64,000 nucleotides of DNA. It comes from CAWFKS01 sp963816435 (GTDB taxonomy: Bacteria; Pseudomonadota; Alphaproteobacteria; Rhizobiales; Rhizobiaceae). Location: NCBI GenBank assembly GCA_963816435.1, contig CAWFKS010000020.1, positions 1-64,000 on the forward strand, written 5' to 3'. Positions 54,024-63,984 of this stretch are shown piece by piece (within the stretch, counting starts at the first letter, position 1; each line of letters starts with the position of its first letter). The position numbers were made by a program, and so were the translations under genes. The notes beneath the pieces are model-generated. The model saw only the letters and a list, made by a program, of their open reading frames with translations, did no database searches and was not told the DNA's origin.

Positions 54024-56570
54024 CACTCTCCCGCACGCTCGCCCTCGCAATCCGCTTCTCGCTGCGCGAGATGCGCGGCGGGCTTGCCGGCTTCTTCGTC
54101 TTCATCGCCTGTATCGCGCTCGGCGTCGGCGCCATCGGCGGCGTCGGCTCGGTGGCCCGCGCCATCACTTCCGCCGTCGCCGGCCAGGGCCAGGAACTGC
54201 TCGGCGGCGACATGCGCTTCGAGCTCGTCCACCGCGAGGCCGACAGAGAAGAGCGCGCCTTCCTCGACAGCCTGGGGCAGGTGGCCGAGACCGCCAACAT
54301 GCGCTCGATGGCAAGGCTCACCGACGGCTCCGACCAGACGCTGGTCGAGGCCAAGGCGGTCGGCGGCGACTACCCGCTCTACGGCGAGCTGAAGACCGAG
54401 CCGGCGCTGCCGCACGCCGAACTGTTCGCCGAAAGGGACGGCGTGTGGGGCGCTGCCGCCGCCGACCTTCTGATGGACCGGCTCGGCCTGAAGCTCGGCG
54501 ACCGCATCATGCTCGGCACCAGGACGTTCGAGCTGCGCGCGCGCATCGTCAACGAGCCCGACGCCATCTCCGACGGCTTCGGCTTCGCGCCGCGGCTGAT
54601 GGTGTCGCTGGCCGGCCTGCGCGCCTCCGGCCTGATCCAGCCGGGCAGCCTGGTCGAATACGCCTACAAGGTGAAGCTGCCGCCCGGCGCCAGCGACGAC
54701 GACATCAGGCAGATCCGCGACCGCGCCACGCAGGAATTTCCCGAGGCCGGCTGGAGCATCCGCGTCGCGCAGCAACGCAGCACCCGCGCTCGCCTCCAAC
54801 ATCGACCGGTTCTCGCAGTTCCTGACGCTGGTCGGGCTGACCGCGCTGGTCGTCGGCGGGGTGGGCGTGGCCAACGCCGTGCGCGCCTATCTGGAAGCCA
54901 AGCGCGGCGTCATCGCCACCTTCAAGAGCCTCGGCGCCTCGGGCGGCTTCGTCTTCACCGTCTATCTCGTGCAGATCGCCATCATCGCGCTGATCGGCAT
55001 CGCGGCGGGGCTGGCGATCGGCGCGGTCATGCCGTTCGCGGCCGCCACCTTCCTGTCCTCGGTGCTGCCGATCCCGGCGGCCGGCGGCGTCTACCCGGCA
55101 GCACTCGCCGTCGGCGCGCTGTTCGGCCTGATGGTGACGCTCGCCTTCGCGCTTCTGCCGCTCGGCCGGGCCCGCGACGTGCCCGCCGCCTCCTTGTTCC
55201 GCGAGATGGGGTTCGAGTCCGGCGGCTGGCCGCGCCCGGTCTACCTCGCCGGTTCCGCCGCGATCGCCGCCGCGCTCGCCGGGCTCGCCATCTGGCTGTC
55301 GGACGAGCGGCGCATCGCCGCGATCTTCGTCGGCGCCATCGTGCTTGCCTTCCTGGTGCTGCGCGCCGTCGGCTCCGGCGTGCAGGCGCTGGCCCGCCGC
55401 AGCCCGCGCGTGCGCTCGACCGCGCTGAGGCTCGCGATCGGCAACATCCACCGGCCGGGCGCGCTGACGCCGTCGGTGGTGCTGTCGCTCGGGCTCGGCC
55501 TGACGCTGCTGGTCGCGCTGGCGCTGATCGACGGCAATCTGCGCCACCAGATCAGCGACAGCCTGCCGGCGCGCGCGCCGAACTTCTTCTTCGTCGACAT
55601 CCAGCCGAACGACGTCGACGCGTTCTCCAAGCTCGTCACCGGGCTGACGACGAACGCCACGCTGCAGAAGGTGCCGATGCTGCGCGGCCGCATCATGGCG
55701 GTCAACGGCACCGACGTGCGCGACCTGAAGGTGCCCTCGGAAGGCGCCTGGGTGCTGCGCGGCGACCGCGGCATCACCTACGCGGCGACGCCGCCTGAAA
55801 ACTCCACCGTCACCGAGGGCAAGTGGTGGCCGAAGGACTATGGCGGCGAGCCTCTGGTTTCGTTCTCCGAGGAGGAAGGCAAGGCGATCGGGCTGGCGGT
55901 CGGCGACACCGTCACCGTCAACGTGCTCGGCCGCAACATCACCGCCAGGGTGGCGAATTTCCGCCGCCTGGAATGGGAAACGATGGGCATCAACTTCGTC
56001 ATGGTGTTCTCGCCCAACACCTTCGCCGGCGCCCCGCACGCATGGCTGGCCACACTCGTGGCGCCCGACGCCGACAGCGCCGACGAAGCGAAAATCCTCA
56101 ACGCGGTGACGCGCGCCTTCCCGGCGATCACCACGGTGCGGGTCAAGGACGCGCTCGACATCGTCAACCGGCTGGTCGCCCAGCTCGCCGCCGCCATCCG
56201 CGCCGCGGCATCCGTCGCGCTGGTCGCTTCCGTGCTGGTGCTGTCGGGGGCGCTGGCTGCCGGCAACCGCGCCCGCATCCACGACGCCGTGGTGTTGAAG
56301 ACGCTTGGAGCGACCAGGCGCACGCTGATTGCGGCGTTTTCGACCGAATACATGCTGATCGGGCTTGCCACGGCGATCTTCGCGCTCGCTGCCGGCGGTG
56401 CGGCGGCATGGTTCGTGGTGGCCAGAATCATGTCGCTGCCGTGGATGTTCCTGCCGCAGGTCGCCGTCACCACGATCGTGCTGGCGCTGGTGCTGACCGT
56501 CGGTTTCGGGCTGATCGGCACCTGGCGCGTGCTCGGCCACAAGGCCGCTCCCGTGCTGCGAAACCTGTGA
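54020..56570 (+). pseudogene. FtsX-like ABC transporter permease (YbbP type), frameshifted
   Basis: Two frames make one permease of about 849 residues. Part 1 (GTG 54020 on): RFSLREMRGGLAGFFVFIAC, then LGVGAIGGVGSVARA, and a periplasmic region. Part 2 (to 56570): VGGVGVANAVRAYLEAKRGV (FtsX motif), more helices, and the second half with ALLYVGLGL-like LSLGLGLTLLVALALID and MFLPQVAVTTIV. The break is at about 54764, where removing one G gives ATC CGC TCG CGC AGC AAC and IRSRSNAAPAL across the join. Ten helices in the usual 4+4+2 pattern. Likely an extra base. Confidence 0.87.
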
Positions 56571-56773
56571 CGCGGCACCCCTGCGCGACGCGATGTCGCT
56601 CACGGAATGGAAACATTACGCAAACTTCACGTGAAACCGGCGCGCTCTCAAGGGCCGCGGGTCTTGTTCTTGACGTAATAAATGCTCATATTTCGCGCAG
56701 GCATGCTGGAGTCCCGACAGCGGCGCCCGGGCGCTTGCTCACACCCAACGGGACAGGTGCAAAAGAGGAAACC

Positions 56774-57547
56774 ATGGCTGAACTTCGCAACTATCAGGCT
56801 CGCGTCGCGACCGGCCGTGCGGATGCGGTAATCGACGAAGGCCTGCGCGCCTACATGATCAGGGTCTACAACCTGATGGCGCTTGGCCTGGCGATCACCG
56901 GCGTAGCCGCGCTCGGCACGGTCTGGCTTGCCACCACCAGCGATCCTTCCGCCGCAGTCGCCACGCTTGGCAACGGCAAGATGCTGACCTCGTTCGGCGT
57001 CGCGATCTACGGGTCGCCGCTGCGCTGGATCGTCATGCTGGCGCCGCTGGCGGCAGTGTTCTTCATGTCGTTCCGCATCAACAAGATGAGCGTATCGGCC
57101 GCGCAGACCACATTCTGGGTCTACGCCGCGCTGGTCGGGCTGTCGCTGTCGTCGATCTTCCTGGTCTACACGGCGGCCTCGATCACGCAGACCTTCTTCA
57201 TCTCCGCCACCGCCTTCGGCGCGCTGTCGCTGTGGGGCTACACGACCAAGCGCGACCTGTCGGGCATGGGTTCGTTCCTGGTGATGGGCGTGTTCGGTCT
57301 CATCCTGGCGATGCTGGTCAACATCTTCCTGCAGTCGTCTGCGCTGCAGTTCGCCATCTCGGCGATCGGCGTTCTGGTGTTCGCCGGCCTGACGGCCTAC
57401 GACACGCAGAACATCAAGGAGATGTATTACGAGGGCGACGGAGCGCTGGTGGCCGGCCGCAAGGCGATCATGGGCGCGCTGAGGCTCTATCTCGACTTCA
57501 TCAACCTGTTCCTGTTCCTGCTGCAGTTCCTGGGCAACCGGAACTGA
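56774..57547 (+). CDS. Bax inhibitor-1 (YccA/TMBIM) family protein
   Basis: A 257-residue membrane protein with seven helices: start MAELRNYQARVATGRADAVI, YMIRVYNLMALGLAITGVAA, and the C-terminal YDTQNIKEMYYEGDGAL followed by GALRLYLDFINLFLFLLQF. The two Asp residues of the BI-1 latch are in this last region. The family modulates ion leak and membrane protein quality control. ATG 56774 follows AAGAGGAAACC. Confidence 0.93.
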   Translation: MAELRNYQARVATGRADAVIDEGLRAYMIRVYNLMALGLAITGVAALGTVWLATTSDPSAAVATLGNGKMLTSFGVAIYGSPLRWIVMLAPLAAVFFMSFRINKMSVSAAQTTFWVYAALVGLSLSSIFLVYTAASITQTFFISATAFGALSLWGYTTKRDLSGMGSFLVMGVFGLILAMLVNIFLQSSALQFAISAIGVLVFAGLTAYDTQNIKEMYYEGDGALVAGRKAIMGALRLYLDFINLFLFLLQFLGNRN

Positions 57548-57569
57548 TCCGGACAGGCGGACAGACACG

Positions 57570-57597
57570 AAAGGGCGGCTTCCGGGCCGCCCTTTTT
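57570..57597 (+). terminator. Intrinsic terminator after the BI-1 gene (copy 2)
   Basis: The same 28 bases as at 27990-28017 (AAAGGGCGGC-TTCCGG-GCCGCCCTTTTT). It lies 22 bases after the stop, with T-tract TTTTT then G. Two exact copies in unrelated places suggest a repeated terminator module. Confidence 0.9.
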
Positions 57598-57650
57598 GTT
57601 TGTATCGAATCTGCCGGTTCAACGATGTTCCGGGACAGGAGATGAGAGGC

Positions 57651-58208
57651 ATGACGATCCGGCCGGCAACCGCGGCCGACCTCGAGGCGATCACGGCGAT
57701 CTACGCCGACGCGGTGGAGAACGGCACGGCGAGCTACGAGCTGTCGGCGCCGACGCTGGCCGAGATGACGGCCCGCTTCGCCGCACTCGCCGACGGGCGG
57801 TTCCCCTATCTGGTGGCGGAAGAGGGCGGCCATGTGCTCGGCTACGCCTATGCCGGGCCGTTCCGGCCGCGGCCGGCCTACCGCTTCATCGTCGAGGATT
57901 CCATCTACGTGTCGCCGCAGGCCAAGGGCCGGGGCATCGGGCGCGCGCTGCTGGAGGCGCTGGTCGAGGAGGTGCGGCGCCTCGGCTTTCGCCAGATCGT
58001 CGCCGTGATCGGCGACGGCAGGCCGGACAGCGCCTCGGTGCGGCTGCACGAGAAGCTCGGCTTCCGCCATTCCGGAAGGCTGGAAGGCTCCGGCTACAAG
58101 AAGGAGCGCTGGCTGGATACGGTGTTCATGCAATTGCCGCTCAACGGCGGCAACACCGCGCCGCCGGACCCGGACTCGCTGCCGGAGCGCAAATTCCGGG
58201 GGGAGTAG
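57651..58208 (+). CDS. GNAT-family N-acetyltransferase, phosphinothricin-acetyltransferase type
   Basis: A 185-residue acetyltransferase: MTIRPATAADLEAITAIYAD, ENGTASYELSAPTLAEMTAR, the acetyl-CoA loop VSPQAKGRGIGRALLEALV, and GDGRPDSASVRLHEKLGF. This matches the Pat/YncA-like group, whose members acetylate phosphinothricin, methionine sulfone or related amino acid analogues. AGGAG ten bases before ATG 57651 sets the start. Confidence 0.9.
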   Translation: MTIRPATAADLEAITAIYADAVENGTASYELSAPTLAEMTARFAALADGRFPYLVAEEGGHVLGYAYAGPFRPRPAYRFIVEDSIYVSPQAKGRGIGRALLEALVEEVRRLGFRQIVAVIGDGRPDSASVRLHEKLGFRHSGRLEGSGYKKERWLDTVFMQLPLNGGNTAPPDPDSLPERKFRGE

Positions 58209-58346
58209 CCTGTCGGGATGCAGGGTCGCGAGGCGTTCGGTAGGACCACCACCAATACCTTACCTTTGGCATATTCGTTCCCGCCCCTACTCCAAAGGCG
58301 GCGAATGAGCGTCATCCTCGGAAGCTTGTCCAAATGGGCCTTGCAC

Positions 58347-59390
58347 TTAGGAGCCACCAGTTGCTGGCCCTTCGATCTGCTTAGGCGGCTCCTCAGTCTC
58401 GCCCTCGTCAAGTGCCTGGGAATAGCCTTCCAGATCGGCTTGGGCCATACGTGGCGGAGCAGCTACAAATCTCAATACTTCCAATATCTTGTACATCGGC
58501 TTCCCAGCCTTCTCCGCATCTGGATATGTAAGTTCTAAGCGCACTTGGTATGCGTCTTCCGCCATCGCGCCGCCGCGTGCCAATGCATCCTTGGCGATCG
58601 TCGTTTCCGAAATGTCGGCATATATATGGTCTGTCCCGAGCTTGAAGCGCCACTTTTCAGCCTTCTCGTCGTAGACTGGGGCGTAGACGCTCAACCACGC
58701 TGTGGTGACATCCGGGGCCGGCAATTCCTCTTCTTCGTGAGGGAGTTCGACGTTGCAAGAAGCTATGATCGCTTCCGCATCTGGTGTGTCAATTTGTTCT
58801 ATCAGCTGGTCGTCTTTCCGCACCTCGACGCGTGAAAACCCGTCTGAACCAACCGGTGATATTGCCTCGCGCGTCGCGCGTAACGCCTTCGGGTTCTCAG
58901 CCAAATTGTAAACATGCTGATGGACCTCAACGTGGTTTTTCTCCCCTTCGAAAACCACGCGGATCATGCCTTGACCTGATTCATCGGTTATGTGTCGAGC
59001 ACTCTCAATTTTCCTCCCATTGCGAATTCTCAAGAATCCAAGATAGCTCGCGGCCAGACCCACTGGTGGCCCACCGACCAGCCCTATCCACTCAAGAATA
59101 TTCTTCGCGCTCTGAACCTCGCTCGTTTCTAGAAATGTCTTCAGCTGCTCATAGTACGTAAGTACGGTTTCAAAATTGATCTGGAAGCATTTGTGTTCGA
59201 AGTCGGATACAACACGCACATTTGCCTTAGCGCGGTCGCCATTGAACTCGGTGTTTGCCTCGCGAATGAGCTTTCCGAATCCCAAGAGGGCTGGCGCAAG
59301 CAATTCGACGTCCATTGTATGGTCGTCGAAGCGATCATCTCCATTGTACGCGATAGTGAAGCTTGCCTTGCTCACATCAGCATCATCCAT
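58347..59390 (-). CDS. Uncharacterised membrane-anchored protein (347 aa)
   Basis: A 347-residue protein in a stretch that is AT-richer than the rest. The N-terminal part has FTIAYNGDDRFDDHTMDVEL and LLAPALLGFGKLIREANTEF with GDRAKANVRVVSDFEH, then a hydrophobic span (WIGLVGGPPVGLAASYLGFL) and a C-terminal beta-rich region (VEVHQHVYNLAENPKAL, then AWLSVYAPVYDEKAEKWRF). I recall this LAPALL-x-G-x-L-x-x-EAN layout from scattered, unnamed bacterial proteins. No enzyme motif is evident. The start at 59390 follows GGGGGAGAATC; an upstream ATG adds 24 residues. Horizontal transfer is plausible. Confidence 0.65.
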   Translation of the reverse strand: MDDADVSKASFTIAYNGDDRFDDHTMDVELLAPALLGFGKLIREANTEFNGDRAKANVRVVSDFEHKCFQINFETVLTYYEQLKTFLETSEVQSAKNILEWIGLVGGPPVGLAASYLGFLRIRNGRKIESARHITDESGQGMIRVVFEGEKNHVEVHQHVYNLAENPKALRATREAISPVGSDGFSRVEVRKDDQLIEQIDTPDAEAIIASCNVELPHEEEELPAPDVTTAWLSVYAPVYDEKAEKWRFKLGTDHIYADISETTIAKDALARGGAMAEDAYQVRLELTYPDAEKAGKPMYKILEVLRFVAAPPRMAQADLEGYSQALDEGETEEPPKQIEGPATGGS

Positions 59391-59525
59391 TTGCTCGGAT
59401 TCTCCCCCACATGCCGCGTGTTCATCGAAACACGAATCCGCGAAATGCGAAAGAGTCGGCAAATATAGGAGTATGTTAGACCAAATCGAGATACACGTCT
59501 GACGGTGTTCATCACTTGACCACCG

Positions 59526-59533
59526 TTACGCCG
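59526..59533 (+). repeat. Target-site duplication of the IS66 element (left)
   Basis: GTTACGCC, identical to 62106-62113 on the other side of the element. Eight bases is the length generated by IS66 transposition. Confidence 0.88.
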
Positions 59534-59582
59534 TAACCGTCCGGCCTGGGCCGCGGCTGGATGAGCTGCAGAGATGCAGTTG

Positions 59583-61222
59583 CTATGCGGCTGCTTTTTC
59601 GATCCGCAGATTTCCGACGGTCCAATTCCATGGCAGAAGTTCGTCGAGCCGGTTCTGCGGCATGTCGGCGATGCGGGCGAGCACATCGGCCAGCCAGGTC
59701 TGCGGATCTATATTGTTCAGCTTCGCTGTTGCGATCAGCGTCAGCATGAATGCCGTCGCGATCCGCTCCACGTTCGGAGCCGGCAAATAGCCATGAGCGG
59801 CGGCCGAGGGCGAGACCGCGGATTGCTCGTTCGGCGGCATTGTTCGAGAGGCATATTCGCCCGTCCGCTGTGAAGCGGGCAAAGGCGTCCCAGCGCTTCA
59901 GCATATAGTCCATTGCCTTGGCGACAGGAGCATGACGCGACATTCGCGCCCGCTCTGTTCGCATCCAGTCTTCCAAATCGGCAAGGACAGGCTCACTGCG
60001 CTCGCGCCGAGCGACCAGGCGTTCGCCGGCGGCTTTGCCGTTCACCTCGCGCTCGATGTCGAACAGCGTGTCGATGCGCTTGACCGCCTCCAGCGCCAGC
60101 GGCGAAATCGGCGTCGCGTTCCGGCCTCGCCGGGCGCTAGCTTGCGATGTCGGCGAGTTCGAAGAACTTGCGTCGGGCGTGGGACCAGCACAGTGCCTCG
60201 GTCAGCAGGCCCAGGACTTCGGTCGGCCTGATACAGGCGAGTGTATCCCGCATAGGCGTCAGCCTGAAGGATGCCAGCATAGGCCCGCGAGATGACGTTC
60301 AGGATGCTGTGCCGATCGATCCCGCGAGGCATAAGAACAGCGCCGCCGGCGGCGCCGTGCCACCAAACGGCTGATCATCGCGGACATAGACCCAGACCCG
60401 GCCGGTGGTCGTCTTGCCCTTTGCAAGGATGGGCACCGTCGTATCGTCGCCGTGAAGCCGGTCCGCCGCCAGCACGTGGTTCTCGATCAGGTCATGAAGC
60501 GGGCGAAGGGCGTGAGTGCATGCGCCGACCTGGTCGGCCAGCGTCGACAGGCTGAGATCGATCCCTTCGCGGGCGTAGCGCTCGGACTGCCGGTTCAGCG
60601 GTTGGTGCTGGGCGAACTTCTCGAACAGGATCATCGCCAGGAGGTTCGGGCCGAGAGAACCCGCGAGGCGTCGGGTGGAACGGCGCTGGCGGCTGGGTGA
60701 TCCGCTCGCATTCGCGACAGGAGAACCTCTCGCGGACCGTCTGAATCACCTTCCACTGGCGCGGGATCACCTCCAGCGTCTCGGTGATATCCTCGCCAAG
60801 CTTCGACAGGCGGCCCGAGCCGCAGCACGGGCACGATGTCGGGCGCGTCAATCACGACGCGCTCGCGCGGCAGGTGCTCCGGGAATGGCTTCTTCGATGG
60901 ACGCTTGCGCGTAGAAGGTCTGAACCATCGTTGCCTTCGATGCCACCTGCTCGGCGGCGAGTTCGTCCTCGGTGGCGCCGGCCTGAGCATCCTCAAGCTG
61001 CATCTCGAGTTGGTCGAGAAGACGCGTCTTCTTCTCTGAGCGGCTACCGTAGAGTTCACGCCGCAGCTTCTCGATCGTCAGCGTCAGATGGGCAATCAGA
61101 GCCTCGGCATTCGAGGCCATCGCCTTCCCCCGGGCCGCTTCCGCTTCGGCGAGTTCGGCCCGCAGTTCTGCCTCTGCAAGCGCAGCCTTCAGGGTGGCGA
61201 TATCGTCCGGCACAGCGGCCAT
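59583..61222 (-). pseudogene. tnpC: IS66 transposase TnpC, multiply frameshifted
   Basis: Fragments of one transposase of about 545 residues lie in order across three frames. They are the coiled N-terminus (MAAVPDDIATLKAALAEAEL, then IEKLRRELYGSRSEKKTRLL), the zinc-finger (SCPCCGSGRLSKLGEDITET), the catalytic core with RLHGDDTTVPILAKGKT (the first Asp), YAGILQADAYAGYTRLYQ (the second Asp) and ICLSNNAAERAIRGLALGR (the Glu), and the C-terminal DVLARIADMPQNRLDELLPW. At least six single-base breaks separate them. All the DDE residues are still present. Confidence 0.88.
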
Positions 61223-61295
61223 GGCGGAAAGTGCGAAGCAGTTCGTGACAGTGTCGATTCTGCCACAGAACCCTTGGAATGCAAGGCTTTCCTGC

Positions 61296-61644
61296 CTATC
61301 CGACGGTGCTCGGACGCCAGGTTCTCTGAGGGATTGCGCCAGTCTATTCCTTCGAGCAGATAGCCGAGTTGCGCCGCCGAGATCGTCACCACGCCATCGG
61401 CCGGCGACGGCCATAAGAACCGGCCGCGTTCCAGCCTCTTCGTAAACAGGCATGCGCCCTGGCCGTCGTGCCATATCACCTTCAAAAGGTCGCCTCTGCG
61501 ACCACGGAAGCAAAACAAATGACCACTGTTCGGATCCCGCTTCAGTGTCTCCTGAACCAGCAAACTCAGGCCCGGGAATCCTTTGCGCATATCTACATGG
61601 CCAGTCGCCAGCCAGACCCGGACGCCGCTCGGAACCGGGATCAA
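61296..61644 (-). pseudogene. tnpB: IS66 accessory protein TnpB, frameshifted at the end
   Basis: The product has PVPSGVRVWLATGHVDMRKG, LFCFRGRRGDLLKVIWHDGQ, GACLFTKRLERGRFLWPS and GYLLEGIDWRNP, then loses phase. In the neighbouring frame the normal end QRTWRPSTVG then stop is found at 61296. One extra T at about 61327 explains it; corrected, the protein has 115 residues. The start is TTG at 61644, overlapping the tnpA stop. Confidence 0.85.
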
Positions 61645-62080
61645 CGCCGCCGGTCCACGACATCGAGAATGCGGCCCAGCGCCTTCTGATCGATCCCAGC
61701 ATCGACACGCACAATGCGGCCACACGATAGCTCGATCTCGACGCGAGAGGGTTCCGCCGCTGGCAACGTCTTGCCAGCCGCAGAGGCATCGGCTGAGTGA
61801 ACCGAAACCGACAGGAAGGTGGGCTCCGGCGTCGCCGCCCGCGAACCACCCACACCAAACTCCCTTCGCCAGCCGAACAACTGCGAGGGCGAGATTCCGT
61901 GCCGGCGAGCCGTCGTTGAGACAAGCCGGGGGCCACGTTCGCTCTCGGCAATGATCCGAAGCTTGGCTTCACCGTCCATCGGCGCCGGCGACCAGTCTCC
62001 ACCACCTCCAGCCGGGAAACTTCGTGAGTGTGAGTATGCATATCCATACGCACAATCTCTTGGCCGTCTTCCAACCCCAC
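61641..62080 (-). pseudogene. tnpA: IS66 accessory protein TnpA, frameshifted
   Basis: The N-terminal part (with SRLEVVETGRRRRWT) and the main part (EAKLRIIAESERGPRLVSTT, then ARRHGISPSQLFGWRREFG helix-turn-helix) are in different frames, joined near 61980. One G more (GTGGAA for GTGAA) gives WTVEAKLRIIAES, the family sequence. It is the DNA-binding helper for transposition. The start is 62080 or 62047; both are near the right end of the IS. Confidence 0.83.
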
Positions 62081-62105
62081 AAGGCGTCCTACGCCGAAGG
62101 GTTAC

Positions 62106-62113
62106 GTTACGCC
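62106..62113 (+). repeat. Target-site duplication of the IS66 element (right)
   Basis: GTTACGCC, identical to 59526-59533. Joining the two flanks removes the element and restores an intergenic target between the unknown gene and the DUF2794 gene. Confidence 0.88.
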
Positions 62114-62258
62114 GACCCTCTGCCGTTCACAGGGGAGTTGCAGGACGTACGAGAAACGGCCGCCCAACGATCTATCCAGACATTGTGGAGGGCGCGATTG
62201 AACAAGTGCTGCGATCCCGCTGAAGCGGGTAGGAAACAATTTGGGAGTGAAAAGCCGC

Positions 62259-62645
62259 CTACGCCTTCACGACCTTCAGCGTCTTGTCGAAGACGCCGAG
62301 CACGCGGGAAAGCTCGTGGCCGCGCTTCAGCACCATGCCGGTGGCCGCCACCACCGAGTAGGCGCCCTGGCGGTGCCTCAGCTTCGGCGTCTTGACGATC
62401 TGGAACAGCGGCACCTCGCTGGTGCGCCGGAACACGGAAAAAACCGCGCGATCCTTGAGGTGGTCGATGGCGTAGTCGCGCCACTCGCCGGCCGCGACCA
62501 TCATGCCGTAGACATGCAGGATCTGGTTGAGCTCGCGCCGGTCGAAGGTGACCGGCAGTTCCAGGCGCTCGCGCCGCGCCTCGGCGAGCGGGATGAGTAT
62601 TGCGGAATCCTCCCTACCCTCCCCGCCGGAACTGCTGTCCATCAT
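62259..62645 (-). CDS. DUF2794 domain-containing protein
   Basis: A 128-residue protein; core PVTFDRRELNQILHVYGMMV, then AAGEWRDYAIDHLKDRAVF (the family landmark) and RHRQGAYSVVAATGMVLKRG. It is a small protein conserved in Rhizobiales, of unknown function; no catalytic motif is seen. Either of two tandem ATGs (62645, 62642) is the start; no strong Shine-Dalgarno is present. Confidence 0.88.
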   Translation of the reverse strand: MMDSSSGGEGREDSAILIPLAEARRERLELPVTFDRRELNQILHVYGMMVAAGEWRDYAIDHLKDRAVFSVFRRTSEVPLFQIVKTPKLRHRQGAYSVVAATGMVLKRGHELSRVLGVFDKTLKVVKA

Positions 62646-63035
62646 GCGCCCGATGCCTTTCACGACGATTATGCGACGCGAGAAGGTTCGCCCGGCAGGC
62701 GCCGAATTGCAAGCCCGCGGGTGGACGCCTGAAGGGCCGCGGGACCCCGCCGGCCGCTCACAGAAGTTACATCGCCTGTTTGAATTGGTGATGGCTCTGC
62801 CACATTCTCGCCGCGGTTTGTCCCATCTGCCGCCCCATTCGACGCCCACGTTCGCGCTGTTGCCTGAGACGGTTCGGTCCGGCACGGTCCCGCAAACCCC
62901 AAGCCCCCCGCCCACGGGGCCGGTCGGATCGAACCAATTCGGGCGACTGCGATCCCAAAGCAGCAAAGTGCCGGTGCTGGTTCCCAGCGCCGGCTTTTTG
63001 TTGTCCGGGGAGGGGTTTGGGGAGCGTCTGGCGGC
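62646..63035. other. Intergenic region with a plus-strand terminator
   Basis: 390 bases between two minus-strand genes. It holds no convincing frame; the only clear element is the hairpin at 62971-62998. A GGTTCG-like string near 62935 on the minus strand does not fold into a tRNA. Confidence 0.5.
62971..62998 (+). terminator. Intrinsic terminator on the plus strand without an upstream gene
   Basis: CCGGTGCTGG-TTC-CCAGCGCCGG (10-bp stem with one wobble pair) followed by CTTTTTG. No plus-strand gene precedes it within the region. It might end a small RNA, or serve the minus-strand DUF1223 gene whose stop is 38 bases away, though the minus side has a poorer T-tract. Confidence 0.7.
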
Positions 63036-63797
63036 TCAGGCGGCAGGCCGGGTCATCACCGCAGCCCCCAGGATCGGTCCCGGCAGGCCCGTATCGGTGA
63101 CGGCCTGCAACAGCACGGCACAGCCGCCGCCCTGCTTTTCGACCTCGCTCAGCGGCAGCTCGAAGCGCTTGGCCTGGCCGTGCCACATGCCCGCGGTCTG
63201 GAAGTCGGTGACGGCGTTCCAGTAGGTGATGGTCTTGCCGCTGTTCTCGCCGCGCTTGATGACCACCGGCTTGGCCGGGTCGAAATAGACCAGCACGAGA
63301 TGCGCCTCGCGCGCCTTTCCGGCGGGCGCGTCGCCCGTCTCGATGATCAGGCTGTCGCCCTTGCGCTCCAGGCTGACGTCGACGCCGAGCCCCTTGCCGT
63401 CCTCGTCGAGCCTGTCGAGCGTGGCGGCGACGGCGTCGCCGTGCGCGCCGTTGACGTGGGTGCGGCCGTTGATGACGGCTTCCGGCGTGTAGACGGAGCT
63501 CTGGGCGAGCGCGCGGCCGTATTCGCGCTGGCGCCCGGTGTTTTCCGGGCTGGCCATGGTGTCGCGCCAGCCGAGATAGTCCCAGTAGTCGACATGGTAG
63601 GACAGCGCCACGACGTCGCCGCGCCCGGCGAGATCGCCGAGCACCTTGTCGGCCGGCGGGCAGGAATTGCAGCCCTGGCTGGTGAACAGCTCGACCACGC
63701 CGAGCGGCCGGTCGCCGGCTGATGCCGGCCCGGCGAGCGCGGCTGCCACGACGAGCCCGAAAGCCGTCGCCAGCCCGATGATGCCTGGGCGTTTCAT
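63036..63797 (-). CDS. DUF1223 domain-containing exported protein
   Basis: A 253-residue exported protein: signal peptide MKRPGIIGLATAFGLVVAAA (cleavage near PASAG), then VVELFTSQGCNSCPPADKVL with a C-x-x-C placed as in thioredoxin-like proteins, and SYHVDYWDYLGWRDTMASPE. Later, YTPEAVINGRTHVNGAHGDA. This is the DUF1223 family, thought to be thiol-disulfide-related periplasmic proteins; function is unproved. It is divergent from the gene that starts at 63985. Confidence 0.88.
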   Translation of the reverse strand: MKRPGIIGLATAFGLVVAAALAGPASAGDRPLGVVELFTSQGCNSCPPADKVLGDLAGRGDVVALSYHVDYWDYLGWRDTMASPENTGRQREYGRALAQSSVYTPEAVINGRTHVNGAHGDAVAATLDRLDEDGKGLGVDVSLERKGDSLIIETGDAPAGKAREAHLVLVYFDPAKPVVIKRGENSGKTITYWNAVTDFQTAGMWHGQAKRFELPLSEVEKQGGGCAVLLQAVTDTGLPGPILGAAVMTRPAA

Positions 63798-63984
63798 TCG
63801 AAAGAAATCCGATCGCTTGCGGCGGGGTCGCCCGCCTTGCTCGGATGTCACACTAGCCGGATGCCCGGATCAAGCAAAAGTCACTTTGAGGTTACACACC
63901 GCTGACCGAACGTCAGCATGCCGGTTTACGGCCGGGCCTCGCCGTGCCAAGCATTTCGCCCGAACAAAGGGGGAGTTCACCGAC

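Larger units (their letters stand above)
59534..62105 (-). mobile_element. IS66-family insertion sequence, 2,572 bp
   Basis: Ends are imperfect inverted repeats, GTAACCGTCCGGCCTGGGCC at the left and GTAACCCTTCGGCGTAGGAC read inward from the right (15 of 20 match). Both sides are flanked by the same 8 bases, GTTACGCC. Inside, on the minus strand, are tnpA, tnpB and tnpC in the standard order and overlap. All three have frameshifts. The perfect duplication suggests recent insertion, which is at odds with decayed genes. Confidence 0.92.

Noticed and set aside
52814..55798. A very long plus-strand frame across the esterase and ABC genes
   Set aside because: It runs antisense to the esterase and out of frame with the ATPase, and matches the true permease only from the GTG at 54020. 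The part before has arginine-rich composition typical of high-GC shadow frames.
62905..62960. A tRNA on the minus strand, suggested by GGTTCGATCC
   Set aside because: The flanks do not form a 5-bp T stem or a 7-bp acceptor stem, and no CCA end or anticodon arm fits.
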